Source of the DNA: Butyrivibrio sp.
GTDB lineage: Bacteria > Bacillota > Clostridia > Lachnospirales > Lachnospiraceae
Assembly (NCBI RefSeq): GCF_017940685.1
Contig: NZ_JAGAYD010000115.1
Coordinates: 1 to 42,463, forward strand
Direction of reading: 5' to 3'
DNA: 42,463 nucleotides
This document shows, in pieces, positions 1 through 7,335 of the stretch (the first letter of the stretch is position 1; the number at the start of each line of letters is the position of its first letter). Both the position numbers and the translations under genes were made by a program. The notes beneath the pieces were generated by a model that was given only the letters and a program-made list of their open reading frames with translations, did not search any database and was not told where the DNA came from.

Positions 1-1680
1 TGAAAGGATAAAGCCCTGTGTGCAGAGAAGAAGGAACAATGATAATTCTCTAAGGCAGGTCATGAACGGAAGAAGATATCCGCTTATGATAGATGACTTC
101 TGGATCGGAATAATGATCCTTGTCATTCTCTTTATCCATGAGGTGTTCTGTATTATCGCTGCTTCCTCCAGCTCGTTACTGATCTGGAGCATTGAGTTAA
201 GTGAACTCCTTGAAGCAAATGGAATGTACTTAACTACGCCGGCGATGATCAGAAGTGTGTATGTGTTAAACAGATTGATGTGCTCATTTGAGAAGAGAAT
301 AAAGAAGGCAGCACCTACTGCGATTGATGGCATAAGGTAAGGGAGGAATGCCACGTTGTTAACGTAGTTTGCCCACTTATTTCTTCTCTTTTTAGCAACG
401 GCGTATCCGATGAGTGTTCCGATGGTTCCTGCGATCAGTGCGCAGACAACAGCCAGGAACAAGGTTCCGAAGAACGCATGCCAGATGGTCTTGTTATAAA
501 GAATACCTGGCTGACCATACATACCGTTTTCTGTGATGTTCTCGTTTGTTACCCACCACTTGTTTGTCAGATGTGCAAGGTTTCCTGTGTAGAGGAAGCT
601 GTAATCACCTGGGTTTGGAAGGAAGGTCTCAAGCGCAAACAGAAGGATTGGCCAGATACTTGTAAAGAATGTGATAAGGATAAAGATTATTCCTACAAGA
701 TACTTTCCCACCTTACCGATCGAGAGCTTTGTGAGCTGTCCTGACTTACCTGTTACAGTGGTGTAGTTTTTGCGGCTCTTAAGTGAGAGCTGGTTCATTC
801 CAAGGATCAGCACTCCGAAGATCATCATGATGATCGCAAGGATACTTGCCTCTCCGGTGTATTTACTGTTCATGGAAATGTACTTGGTTGAAAGTGTTGT
901 AAGGTTTAAGTAGTGTGGTACCGGGTAACTTCCCATGGCACTTCCGAATACCAGAAGGATTGTGGAAAGAATAGCCGGCTTGATCATTGGAAGTGTTACC
1001 TTGAACATGATCTTCCACTTTGGTGTATCAAGAATTGTGGCAGCCTCTTCCAGGTTTGCGTCCATATTCTTGAAGATTCCTCCGATGAGGATGTAAGCAA
1101 ATGGTGCGTAATGAAGTCCCAAAACCATGGCGCTTGGAAATACTCCCTGGCACCACCAGTGTGGCATGTAGATTCCAAAGATTGCTGCAAGCAGTCCATC
1201 TGATGTTCCGGTTATCTTGTTTGAGTAGAACATGTGCTGCCAAACAACAGCCAGTGTCCACTGAGGCATGATATATGGGAAGATGAAGATGGAGCTTAGG
1301 TACTTTTTGAACTTCATGTCTGTCCTTGTAACAAGGAATGCGAACAGTCCGCCAAAAAGAATTGATATAAGGCAGGTAAGTACTGACAGGATAACCGTGT
1401 TAAGAAGTGGCATCCACAGGTTTGTTCTTGCCAGCTTACTTGTGAAAAGATCTGTGTAGTTAACTATTGTGTATCCGGATACCCGCTTGGTCAGATGCTG
1501 ATCAATGGTTCCTGGATGGATCGCAAAGGTATCTTTTACAATTGCGATTATTGGTGCGACTGTGGAAAAGGTCAGAACAATCCCAAACAGCAAAAGTATT
1601 ATGTTCTGAGGCTGGGAAAACCATGTCTTTACCTTATTCTTGAAAATCGCACTTTTGTCTGGTTTTGCGATTGTCTGCAT
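1..1680 (-). CDS. ABC transporter permease, fused double-domain FbpB/AfuB-like (C-terminus off window)
   Basis: Inner-membrane permease of an ABC importer. The frame is open from the ATG at 1680 to the window edge (560 codons, no stop seen), so the C-terminus is missing. AAGGAG lies just upstream of the ATG. The protein is very hydrophobic and holds two permease modules in tandem. Each module has an EAA-type cytoplasmic loop that contacts the ATPase, near residues 210-235 (EEAATILDTPKWKIMFKV) and 500-525 (EEAAIIQNTSWIKRM). Two fused BPD_transp_1 units are typical of the FbpB, ThiP and AfuB group, which move iron, thiamine, spermidine-like or sugar-phosphate substrates. It follows a solute-binding lipoprotein gene on the same strand, which is its likely partner. 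No ATPase gene is visible; it would be expected further left. The substrate is not readable from sequence. A hexose-phosphate or related anion is inferred from the adjacent sensor genes. Confidence 0.85.
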   Translation of the reverse strand, partial: MQTIAKPDKSAIFKNKVKTWFSQPQNIILLLFGIVLTFSTVAPIIAIVKDTFAIHPGTIDQHLTKRVSGYTIVNYTDLFTSKLARTNLWMPLLNTVILSVLTCLISILFGGLFAFLVTRTDMKFKKYLSSIFIFPYIMPQWTLAVVWQHMFYSNKITGTSDGLLAAIFGIYMPHWWCQGVFPSAMVLGLHYAPFAYILIGGIFKNMDANLEEAATILDTPKWKIMFKVTLPMIKPAILSTILLVFGSAMGSYPVPHYLNLTTLSTKYISMNSKYTGEASILAIIMMIFGVLILGMNQLSLKSRKNYTTVTGKSGQLTKLSIGKVGKYLVGIIFILITFFTSIWPILLFALETFLPNPGDYSFLYTGNLAHLTNKWWVTNENITENGMYGQPGILYNKTIWHAFFGTLFLAVVCALIAGTIGTLIGYAVAKKRRNKWANYVNNVAFLPYLMPSIAVGAAFFILFSNEHINLFNTYTLLIIAGVVKYIPFASRSSLNSMLQISNELEEAAIIQNTSWIKRMTRIIIPIQKSSIISGYLLPFMTCLRELSLFLLLCTQGFILS

Positions 1681-1697
1681 GTTATCTCCTTTATTAT

Positions 1698-1724
1698 GGG
1701 GATGAAGCCATGGGCTCCATCCCC
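1698..1724 (-). promoter_or_regulatory. Intercistronic stem-loop between binding-protein and permease genes
   Basis: On the minus strand a 12-bp stem (GGGGATGGAGCC with GGCTTCATCCCC, one G-U pair) closes a 3-base loop. It lies 28 bases after the binding-protein stop and 17 bases before the permease ATG. No T-run follows, so it is probably not a full terminator. Hairpins at this place often protect the 3' end of an abundant binding-protein mRNA or lower downstream expression. That role is inference. Confidence 0.6.
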
Positions 1725-1752
1725 TAAATCTTAGATCTGCCGAGTAATGTTA

Positions 1753-3177
1753 TCATTCACCTGGTGCGTAGTGATCAAGCACATCGATCCAGCTGCCAAC
1801 TGAGAATGAAACTTCTGAGCAGTATGCAGGATCCTCAAGTACGAGTTCTCCTGTTGTTGTCCACCAGTCATATCCTCTGTCGTTCTTTGCTGGGAACTCA
1901 TCTCCGCCGCCCTGAGAGTGATTGAATTTCTCTTCAACCTCTTTTGCAACGTTAGGATTTGCTGAGTAACCACCCATATCCTTGCCCCAAGGCTCAAAGC
2001 CTGCTTCTGTGCATGTCATGAAAGCAATGAATGCGCATGCTGTCCAAGGAAGAGGGCTGTTCTTTGTAAGGAAGAGGTAGTGGCAGTAGCCATATCCGCC
2101 GATTCCTGTGTAGCCATCCTGGTAAGCTGCAACGTTGATGTTGTTAACTGATACTGTAGCTGACTCCTCAACTGAACGGAGCTTTGAATAAACTAAAAGT
2201 CCTGACTGATCTGTAGCTGATGCATCTACAAGAGTGTTGCAGATAGGGCCATCATCAGTCTGCTCGTTGTAGTTGTTAACCCAGAGCTTGATCCATGCAA
2301 GAGCGTAAGCGCCGTTTGCACCAAGGCCAAGGTCGTTAGCATCTGCCTGCATCTCCTGGATAGTAGGCTCAAAGTATGCTTTCTTTGTGTCGTCAAGTTT
2401 GTCATAAGCTTCTTTAAGCCATGTAGCGTACTTGTCTTCTGTAAGCATCATAAGGAAGTTCTTTCCTACGATCTCAGAGTCAACGCCCATGAAAAGAGGA
2501 TGTGATCCGTCATATACGAAATCCCAGCAGTTAGTGTACTGAGCACTTCCTGTGTTGTTGTACATAAATACCTTGTTAAGTGTCTGAAGAGGTAAAAATC
2601 CTTCGTAAGCATCAGCTGTAGTTCCATTTGCTTCTGCCCACTCCTTAGGAACAAAAGTCTTAAGGATATCTGTGTCTACCATCTTGGACTGGATCTGGTT
2701 ACCATCCTGGATAAGAGTCATTGCAAATGTGCCTTCGCTCTTAAGTGAATCAGATGTGAGCTGCTCAAAGATCTTGTTGTTCTTTGGCTGCTGCCACTCG
2801 AACTCCATTGTGTAAGATGGATCGATTGTCTGTAAGTACTCTATGAATACTGGAAGTGCTGACTTACCACGGCTACTGTTTCCTACACCGTAGAATGTCT
2901 TTCCGTTAGACTCTTCGATAGCTTTTTTAGCCAGATCTTCCATTGACATGGTCTCGGCTTCAGCTATGATAGCGTCGATTCCTGTAAGCTCTGCTGCAGG
3001 TGCCTCTGCTGTCTGCGCTGCGTCAGCTGCTGGAGCTTCTGCAGTCTGTGCTGCATCTGTAGTAGCAGACTGTGTGTCAGTGGTAGCTGCCGGAGCACTT
3101 GCTGCGCCGCCGCATCCTGTCAGTGCAGAAACTACCATTGTGAAGGTTAAGATTGTTGATAATACTTTCTTTTTCAC
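1753..3177 (-). CDS. ABC transporter substrate-binding lipoprotein (transport operon)
   Basis: Extracellular solute-binding protein of 474 residues that should deliver substrate to the downstream permease. I chose a GTG start at 3177 because AAAGGAGG sits 7 bases upstream. An earlier in-frame ATG at 3243 lies inside the terminator hairpin. Residues 4-21 form a signal peptide and LTGC is the lipobox, with Cys22 the predicted lipidation site. Residues 25-63 are an Ala/Thr/Glu/Pro linker containing two copies of DAAQTAEAPAA. The rest looks like a bacterial extracellular solute-binding protein fold, rich in Trp and Tyr, and longer than the usual 330-380 residues. The gene follows the regulator gene after a terminator-like hairpin and precedes the permease. 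The exact ligand cannot be read from the sequence. Confidence 0.85.
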   Translation of the reverse strand: MKKKVLSTILTFTMVVSALTGCGGAASAPAATTDTQSATTDAAQTAEAPAADAAQTAEAPAAELTGIDAIIAEAETMSMEDLAKKAIEESNGKTFYGVGNSSRGKSALPVFIEYLQTIDPSYTMEFEWQQPKNNKIFEQLTSDSLKSEGTFAMTLIQDGNQIQSKMVDTDILKTFVPKEWAEANGTTADAYEGFLPLQTLNKVFMYNNTGSAQYTNCWDFVYDGSHPLFMGVDSEIVGKNFLMMLTEDKYATWLKEAYDKLDDTKKAYFEPTIQEMQADANDLGLGANGAYALAWIKLWVNNYNEQTDDGPICNTLVDASATDQSGLLVYSKLRSVEESATVSVNNINVAAYQDGYTGIGGYGYCHYLFLTKNSPLPWTACAFIAFMTCTEAGFEPWGKDMGGYSANPNVAKEVEEKFNHSQGGGDEFPAKNDRGYDWWTTTGELVLEDPAYCSEVSFSVGSWIDVLDHYAPGE

Positions 3178-3222
3178 TTTGTTTCCTCCTTTTATATTTG
3201 CCTGATTTTTTTCTGAATAAAA

Positions 3223-3264
3223 AATGTACTTATCAGGCAACACTCTTTGCTTGATAAGTACATT
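3223..3264 (-). terminator. Hairpin terminator or attenuator between response regulator and transport genes
   Basis: Arms 3223-3240 and 3247-3264 pair over 18 bp with one G-T pair around a 6-base loop. On the minus strand a run of six T follows, so it should end the regulatory transcript (3340-6878). A T-rich stretch also follows on the plus strand. Only 45 bases separate it from the binding-protein GTG, too few for a convincing separate promoter and leader. Some transcription may therefore read through, making this an attenuator. Confidence 0.75.
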
Positions 3265-3292
3265 CTAATTTTTTGTGATTTTCCTTTGCAGA

Positions 3293-3321
3293 TGACAATT
3301 CTGATATTATTTGTAAATTCT
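3293..3321. promoter_or_regulatory. Candidate direct-repeat operator for the AraC-type response regulator
   Basis: Two 10-base near-copies, TGACAATTCT at 3293-3302 and TGTAAATTCT at 3312-3321, match at 8 of 10 positions with starts 19 bases apart. They lie between the regulator gene and the transport genes. AraC-family DNA-binding domains usually bind such direct repeats about two helical turns apart. The region is AT-rich, so chance similarity is possible. Confidence 0.3.
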
Positions 3322-3339
3322 TAACATATTTTTTATAAA

Positions 3340-4104
3340 TTACTCAAGGCCCTTACTCTGGTAGTCTGAGGGAGTTTTCCCCACAAGCTTCTTAAAAGTA
3401 TTGGAAAAATAGGCTATATCCTGATACCCGACTTTCTCCGCAACCTCATAGACCTTGACCTGTACATCCTTAAGATAATCCATGGCCATCTTTATCCGGT
3501 ACTTGGTCAGATAGTTGTTAATGCTGATGTCAGTCTCTGACTTAAAGAGCCTTGAAATGTGACCTTCGCTTACGCTCATGGATTCTGCCAGAGCCCCAAG
3601 GGAAAAGTCACTATCCGGGTAGTGGTCTTCTATATATTCTATGGCTGACTGAACATAGCGGTTTGAGACTTCCTCTTTTTTCTTAAGAGGTATAAGCTGC
3701 TCCTCAAGTTCTGTGCTGGTGGCTGGCGCATTTGGATGAAGGTGCAAAAGGCGCTGGATCGATCCTTCCAGTTCACCATCTGAAAATGGCTTTAAAAGAT
3801 AATCCGACACGCCGATCCTCACTGCCTGTCTTGCATACTCGAACTCGTTATAGGCAGTAAGAAAGATAACCTTGATGCCCGGAAATTTTTCAATGAGCTT
3901 TTCAGCGAGCTCTATTCCGTCCATTTTAGGCATTCTTATATCAGATACCACAAGGTCTGGCCTTGTATTTTCTGCTACTTCTAAAGCTTCAAGACCGTTA
4001 CTTGCTTCTCCCACAACTTCGCAGCCAATAAGAGCCCAGTCTGTATCGCTCTTTATGCCCATTCTCACATATTTTTCATCGTCCACTATAAGTACTTTTG
4101 TCAT
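3340..4104 (-). CDS. Response regulator, REC plus AraC-type HTH (YesN/HptR-like)
   Basis: Transcription factor of a two-component system, 254 residues. Start ATG 4104 has AGGGG upstream and gives MTKVLIVDDE, the normal beginning of a receiver domain. The REC domain covers about residues 1-120, with acidic residues near 9, phospho-acceptor Asp55 in VVSDIRMP, and Lys in the YLLKPF motif. A linker follows, then an AraC/XylS DNA-binding domain with two HTH units at about 150-250. The kinase stop and this ATG are separated by one base (TGATATG), so translation is probably coupled. It most likely activates the transport genes just downstream in answer to the ligand sensed by the kinase and binding protein. 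Family assignment is firm; the target is inferred from position. Confidence 0.93.
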   Translation of the reverse strand: MTKVLIVDDEKYVRMGIKSDTDWALIGCEVVGEASNGLEALEVAENTRPDLVVSDIRMPKMDGIELAEKLIEKFPGIKVIFLTAYNEFEYARQAVRIGVSDYLLKPFSDGELEGSIQRLLHLHPNAPATSTELEEQLIPLKKKEEVSNRYVQSAIEYIEDHYPDSDFSLGALAESMSVSEGHISRLFKSETDISINNYLTKYRIKMAMDYLKDVQVKVYEVAEKVGYQDIAYFSNTFKKLVGKTPSDYQSKGLE

Positions 4105-4105
4105 A

Positions 4106-5815
4106 TCATTCCCCTGTTGGCGCTTTCTCAAGATAAGGAAGAGTTACGATCATAACTGTTCCTCCCTCCGACGGCCTTATGGCCATAACACCATACTCTT
4201 TTCCATAGTAGAGTCTTATTATGGTGTTTACATTGTTAAGTCCAAGATGTCCTTCTAAAGTCTTGGTATCATCAGTGTTTAATGCAGTAAGCATCTCATC
4301 GCTGATGCCCTTGCCATCGTCCTGAACTGATATCTTAAGAAGGTCCTTTCCATCCTGCTGCTGACGCATGGCGGCTATATAAATGTGGCCGTTGTCCATT
4401 TCATCCATTCCATGGATGATGGCATTTTCAACGATGGGCTGAAGTATCAGCTTAGGGATCACCGCTTCCTCCACTTCCATCGGTACATCTATTGTGATGT
4501 CAAACTTATCGTCAAACCTGATCCTTTGAATATCGCAGTAATTCTCGATAAGCTTTAATTCCTGCGAGAGCTTGCAAAACTGCTTCTCTGAAATGCTGGT
4601 ACGTAGGATCCCAGCAAGGGACGCTGACATTGTAGCAACCTCCGGAACATTGTTTGCCTTGGCAACCCACTTGATGGTATCTAAGGTGTTATATAAAAAG
4701 TGAGGATTTAACTGGGCCTGCATCATCTTGATCCTGGTTTCGTTGACAGTTCTTTCCGCCTGGACCCGCTCCTCCATAGTGTCCTTTAGCTGTGTTGTCA
4801 TCTTGTTAAAGCCAACTGCCAGCTGCTCAAACTCGTCCTCTCTTTCCAGCTCTATCTTGGCGTCGAAATCTCCTTTTCTAAAGCGCTTCATCCCCTGAGC
4901 AAGAACGCTTATGGGCTTTGAGACATAGTTACTTAACCTGTTTGCCACAAAAAGGCAGATCAGTACACTTGCGATAGCTAAAAAAATGATTATCTGATAT
5001 CCTGCTCTTACTGCAGTTTCATCGAGAGCTGGTGGCGTTATATATATTCCAAGAAGGCCTGTTGTTCCAATCTCATTGATATAAACGTTGCTATCAAAGC
5101 CCTTGTTGTAAAGCTCTCCTCCAAAGAAGTTTTCTCTGATAAGCGTAAGGGCCGTTTTATCTTTTGCTGAGCCCAAAAGGCAAAATGGCCTTAGGAACTG
5201 GTTCGTCAGCATGAATCCATCGTTGGCATTAAGAAGGCCCGACAGCTGCGATTCAAGCTCTGCCTGCTCAATCCTTATAACAACAAATCCTGGGACATCA
5301 CCCTTTACCACCTGCCGTGCAACCATAAGGGCTCCGCCACTTCCTGACGCATCACCCGAATCTAACGTGTAGATGACCTTGCCCTCATTGTCCGATGCTT
5401 CCTTAAGAACCGAGTAGTATAGCGGAAGTTTGGCGGATTTATAGCCGCTTCTTGTGCTGTACATGCAGATTTCTCCAAGGTATAAGTCAACCACCGCAAA
5501 ATCTCTCACCTGCCTGGTTTCCTCATAGAGCGCAGTGTATATGTTAAGCGCGTTTTTCCTTCCCTTGGATAAAGAGTCCGTAAGCACAGCGTTAGTAGCT
5601 ATACCATCAATGGTGCCTTCCACACCTTCCAGTATCTCCCCAAGCTCCTTTTCGATCATGGCTTCCTGCTTGAAATCCCTAAGTTCATAGTCTGCTCTGA
5701 TCCTGGCCTGGAACCCCTGAACTGTAAGAATGCCTCCTCCGATAACAAGGATAAGGGTGACTGCAAGAAAGGTTATGAACATCTGCCTTTTAAAGGACTG
5801 TCTGACAAATCCCAT
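4106..5815 (-). CDS. Sensor histidine kinase, LytS/HptS-type (HAMP, His_kinase, HATPase)
   Basis: Membrane sensor kinase of 569 residues. ATG 5815 has AAGGAGGG upstream. TM1 lies at about 13-34, an extracellular region of roughly 230 residues follows, and TM2 lies at about 270-293. A HAMP segment comes next (KPISVLAQGMKRFRKGDF). The phosphotransfer motif is QLNPHFLYNTLDTIKW with His372. The ATPase N-box reads LQPIVENAIIHG, followed by a DDGKGI G-box. This is the kinase class paired with YesN-type regulators. The gene sits between a lipoprotein that resembles a binding protein and the regulator gene, each junction spaced by one base. That arrangement matches HptA-HptS-HptR of Staphylococcus aureus, where the binding protein presents sugar phosphate to the kinase. 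The ligand here is unproven. Confidence 0.93.
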   Translation of the reverse strand: MGFVRQSFKRQMFITFLAVTLILVIGGGILTVQGFQARIRADYELRDFKQEAMIEKELGEILEGVEGTIDGIATNAVLTDSLSKGRKNALNIYTALYEETRQVRDFAVVDLYLGEICMYSTRSGYKSAKLPLYYSVLKEASDNEGKVIYTLDSGDASGSGGALMVARQVVKGDVPGFVVIRIEQAELESQLSGLLNANDGFMLTNQFLRPFCLLGSAKDKTALTLIRENFFGGELYNKGFDSNVYINEIGTTGLLGIYITPPALDETAVRAGYQIIIFLAIASVLICLFVANRLSNYVSKPISVLAQGMKRFRKGDFDAKIELEREDEFEQLAVGFNKMTTQLKDTMEERVQAERTVNETRIKMMQAQLNPHFLYNTLDTIKWVAKANNVPEVATMSASLAGILRTSISEKQFCKLSQELKLIENYCDIQRIRFDDKFDITIDVPMEVEEAVIPKLILQPIVENAIIHGMDEMDNGHIYIAAMRQQQDGKDLLKISVQDDGKGISDEMLTALNTDDTKTLEGHLGLNNVNTIIRLYYGKEYGVMAIRPSEGGTVMIVTLPYLEKAPTGE

Positions 5816-5816
5816 A

Positions 5817-6878
5817 TCACTGCCCTCCTTGACTTGAGAGCTGATCCCACAGGGAAAAGACATCCATCTCTTCTTTTGCAGATTTCTTTACGTCAAAGTC
5901 TATCTGATCCAGAGAATTACTAAAGGAGTTTTCAAGATCTGTACGTACAGATCTCCTGTAGAAATTCTCAACTGCATATTCCTGGGTGTCATGGCTTACT
6001 ATAAAATCTATGAACTTTCCCGCATTATAGCTGTGGGGCGCATTTTTTACCATAGCACACCCATCGGGAACAGCACTGGTTCCATCTTCAGGAAGAAGCA
6101 TTGAGATATCTTCTCCAAGATCAATTCCCTTTTTTGCAGTTTCTTCAAGGGTTATCCCAATTAAAAAATCGCCGTTTGAAACTTCAGGAACCACCTGACC
6201 AGATGAAGGCAGAACTCTTCTGTCCAGCTGATCATAAAAATCAGGCAATATCTCTTTTGCATCCCTTTGAAGGATCTGCTCAATGGTGGAAATAATAGTA
6301 TAGCTGGTTCCAGAGTTATGGATATCAGCGAAAGCTATCTGTCCCTTCCACTTTTCATCAAACAGCTCCTCCCAGGTCTTGGGAACTTCAGAGTAGGACA
6401 CAAGTTTTTTATTGTATATAAAGACTATTGGCAGCTCAGTAAATGCCGTCCAATAGTTATCTCTGTCAACGTAAGTTTGATCAAGGTCCTCTTTTCCCTG
6501 GACCTCATATTGCATGAAGAGGTCCTTCTGGGCCTCGTAGCTCTCAATACCACCGCCAAACATAATGTCGCATTTTCCCTCATCGATAGCCTCTCTGACT
6601 TCGGAAAACATCTCAGCTGTTCCACCTGCATGGATCTCAACCCAAATACCTGTGCGGTTCTCAAACTCCCTGATTATTGGAAGGTATACTTCTTCCTTGT
6701 GAGAAGTGTAGACAATAAGTTGCTTTTCTTCCGGAACGTTGTATTTCTCAGAGATATACTGAATCTGTGCCTGTCTTTCACTGTTTCCGCAGGAAGAAAG
6801 CAAAAGCATCAACGCCTCTGCCACTATTGCTACTACTATTCTCTTTACCCTCTTACTTGCATGAACTTTGCGTTTCAT
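5817..6878 (-). CDS. Solute-binding lipoprotein in sensor operon (HptA/AfuA/Fbp-like)
   Basis: Predicted extracellular binding lipoprotein, 353 residues from ATG 6878. A TTG at 6890 is an alternative start, but the spacing to GGGTAAC favours the ATG. A basic start, a hydrophobic stretch and the lipobox LSSC (Cys30) are visible. The mature part shows Fbp-family features: LIVYTSHKEEVYLPIIREFENRTG, then FGGGIESY, TAFTELPIVFIYNKK and PKTWEELFDEKWKGQIAFAD. The stop is one base before the kinase ATG (TGATATG). Because it is co-transcribed with the kinase and regulator, and the transport operon has its own binding protein, this one probably acts as the ligand-binding subunit of the sensor. Ferric iron or an organic phosphate are both possible ligands for the family. 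Confidence 0.85.
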   Translation of the reverse strand: MKRKVHASKRVKRIVVAIVAEALMLLLSSCGNSERQAQIQYISEKYNVPEEKQLIVYTSHKEEVYLPIIREFENRTGIWVEIHAGGTAEMFSEVREAIDEGKCDIMFGGGIESYEAQKDLFMQYEVQGKEDLDQTYVDRDNYWTAFTELPIVFIYNKKLVSYSEVPKTWEELFDEKWKGQIAFADIHNSGTSYTIISTIEQILQRDAKEILPDFYDQLDRRVLPSSGQVVPEVSNGDFLIGITLEETAKKGIDLGEDISMLLPEDGTSAVPDGCAMVKNAPHSYNAGKFIDFIVSHDTQEYAVENFYRRSVRTDLENSFSNSLDQIDFDVKKSAKEEMDVFSLWDQLSSQGGQ

Positions 6879-6919
6879 CTTGTTACCCAATCAGACTATA
6901 ATCTCTTTTGCCTTATTTT

Positions 6920-6940
6920 ACTATACTACCACGACGTGGT
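6920..6940 (-). promoter_or_regulatory. Candidate promoter with palindrome upstream of the sensor operon
   Basis: On the minus strand a -10-like TATAGT (6920-6925) lies 42 bases before the lipoprotein ATG. Directly upstream is a perfect 13-base palindrome, ACCACGTCGTGGT (6928-6940), where a regulator could cover the spacer. No good -35 is visible, which fits an activator- or repressor-controlled promoter. It is GC-rich within an AT-rich spacer, hence notable. Confidence 0.4.
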
Positions 6941-6954
6941 GCACCTTGCTTACC

Positions 6955-6981
6955 TTGATTTACGCTTAACTTTGTGATAAT
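6955..6981 (+). promoter_or_regulatory. Candidate tRNA-Arg promoter
   Basis: TTGATT (6955-6960) and GATAAT (6976-6981) stand 15 bases apart, 13 bases before the tRNA. The spacing is short and a second -10-like TATACT follows at 6981-6986, so the exact boxes are uncertain. Confidence 0.35.
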
Positions 6982-6994
6982 ATACTTATTGCGT

Positions 6995-7068
6995 GTTTCC
7001 GTAGCTCAGCAGGATAGAGCGTTCGCCTCCTAAGCGAAAGGTCGTGCGTTCGAATCGCATCGGGAACA
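6995..7068 (+). tRNA. tRNA-Arg, anticodon CCT
   Basis: A full cloverleaf can be drawn. The acceptor stem is GTTTCCG with CGGGAAC (one T-G pair), the D stem GCTC/GAGC, the anticodon stem TTCGC/GCGAA around loop CTCCTAA, and the T arm GTGCG-TTCGAAT-CGCAT. The anticodon CCT reads AGG codons for arginine. The discriminator base is A7068 and CCA is not encoded. It is a single tRNA gene, followed 24 bases later by a strong terminator. Confidence 0.95.
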
Positions 7069-7091
7069 TTCGTGAAGGCTACAAGCCATGC

Positions 7092-7155
7092 AAAAAAGGA
7101 TACATAAAGCTCGACGGGAATTTATTCACGAGAGAGCCTTTATGTATCCTTTTTT
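7092..7155 (+). terminator. tRNA terminator with 18-bp stem and 28-base loop
   Basis: Arms 7092-7109 and 7138-7155 are perfectly complementary (18 bp). The 3' arm ends in six T. The 28-base loop carries a smaller stem (CTCG/CGAG). In addition TCGTGAA at 7070-7076 could pair with TTCACGA at 7125-7131, so an alternative fold of the tRNA trailer exists. It should terminate the tRNA-Arg transcript. Confidence 0.85.
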
Positions 7156-7178
7156 ATAGGGCGCCAGCCCGCGACGAA

Positions 7179-7247
7179 GGAAGCTTAGCTTCCGAGTTCG
7201 CACATGGCTGTGGCTGAAGAACGCTTTGCTTCCGAGTTGCGCATGGC
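7179..7247. repeat. Short intergenic repeat cluster (two copies of a ~25-base unit plus palindrome)
   Basis: Copy A (7183-7208) and copy B (7223-7247) share the core GCTTCCGAGTT followed by a variant of CGCACATGGC, 40 bases apart. Copy A begins within a 15-base palindrome, GGAAGCTTAGCTTCC (7179-7193). The block is GC-richer than its surroundings and lies after the terminator and before the next promoter, so it is not obviously part of a gene. It resembles short dispersed repeats of bacterial chromosomes. Only these two copies are seen in this window. Confidence 0.55.
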
Positions 7248-7263
7248 AAACATCTCCCTTCAA

Positions 7264-7292
7264 TTGACATTTACCCATATTCCCATTATATT
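7264..7292 (+). promoter_or_regulatory. Strong sigma-A promoter for the diguanylate cyclase gene
   Basis: TTGACA (7264-7269), a 17-base spacer and TATATT (7287-7292). Transcription should start near 7299, 37-46 bases before the likely start codon. Confidence 0.75.
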
Positions 7293-7335
7293 CAATATAC
7301 CAAATGATACATATGTCATTATCTCTAGGAGGAAT

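Noticed and set aside
20-1734. Several plus-strand open frames of 60-106 codons in the first 1.7 kb
   Set aside because: They lie antisense to the permease frame, have no ribosome-binding sites and no family-like sequence. The minus-strand frame is clearly coding.
2948-3205. Plus-strand Ala-rich 85-codon frame resembling a secreted protein
   Set aside because: It is the antisense reading of the Ala-rich lipoprotein linker and signal peptide; no ribosome-binding site.
6995-7155. tRNA-Arg as an integration site for a mobile element
   Set aside because: No duplicated tRNA 3' end, integrase or phage-like genes are present in the window.
7204-7335. Upstream in-frame extension of the membrane diguanylate cyclase
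   Set aside because: It begins in the repeat element and lies upstream of the TTGACA/TATATT promoter; the first codon has no ribosome-binding site.
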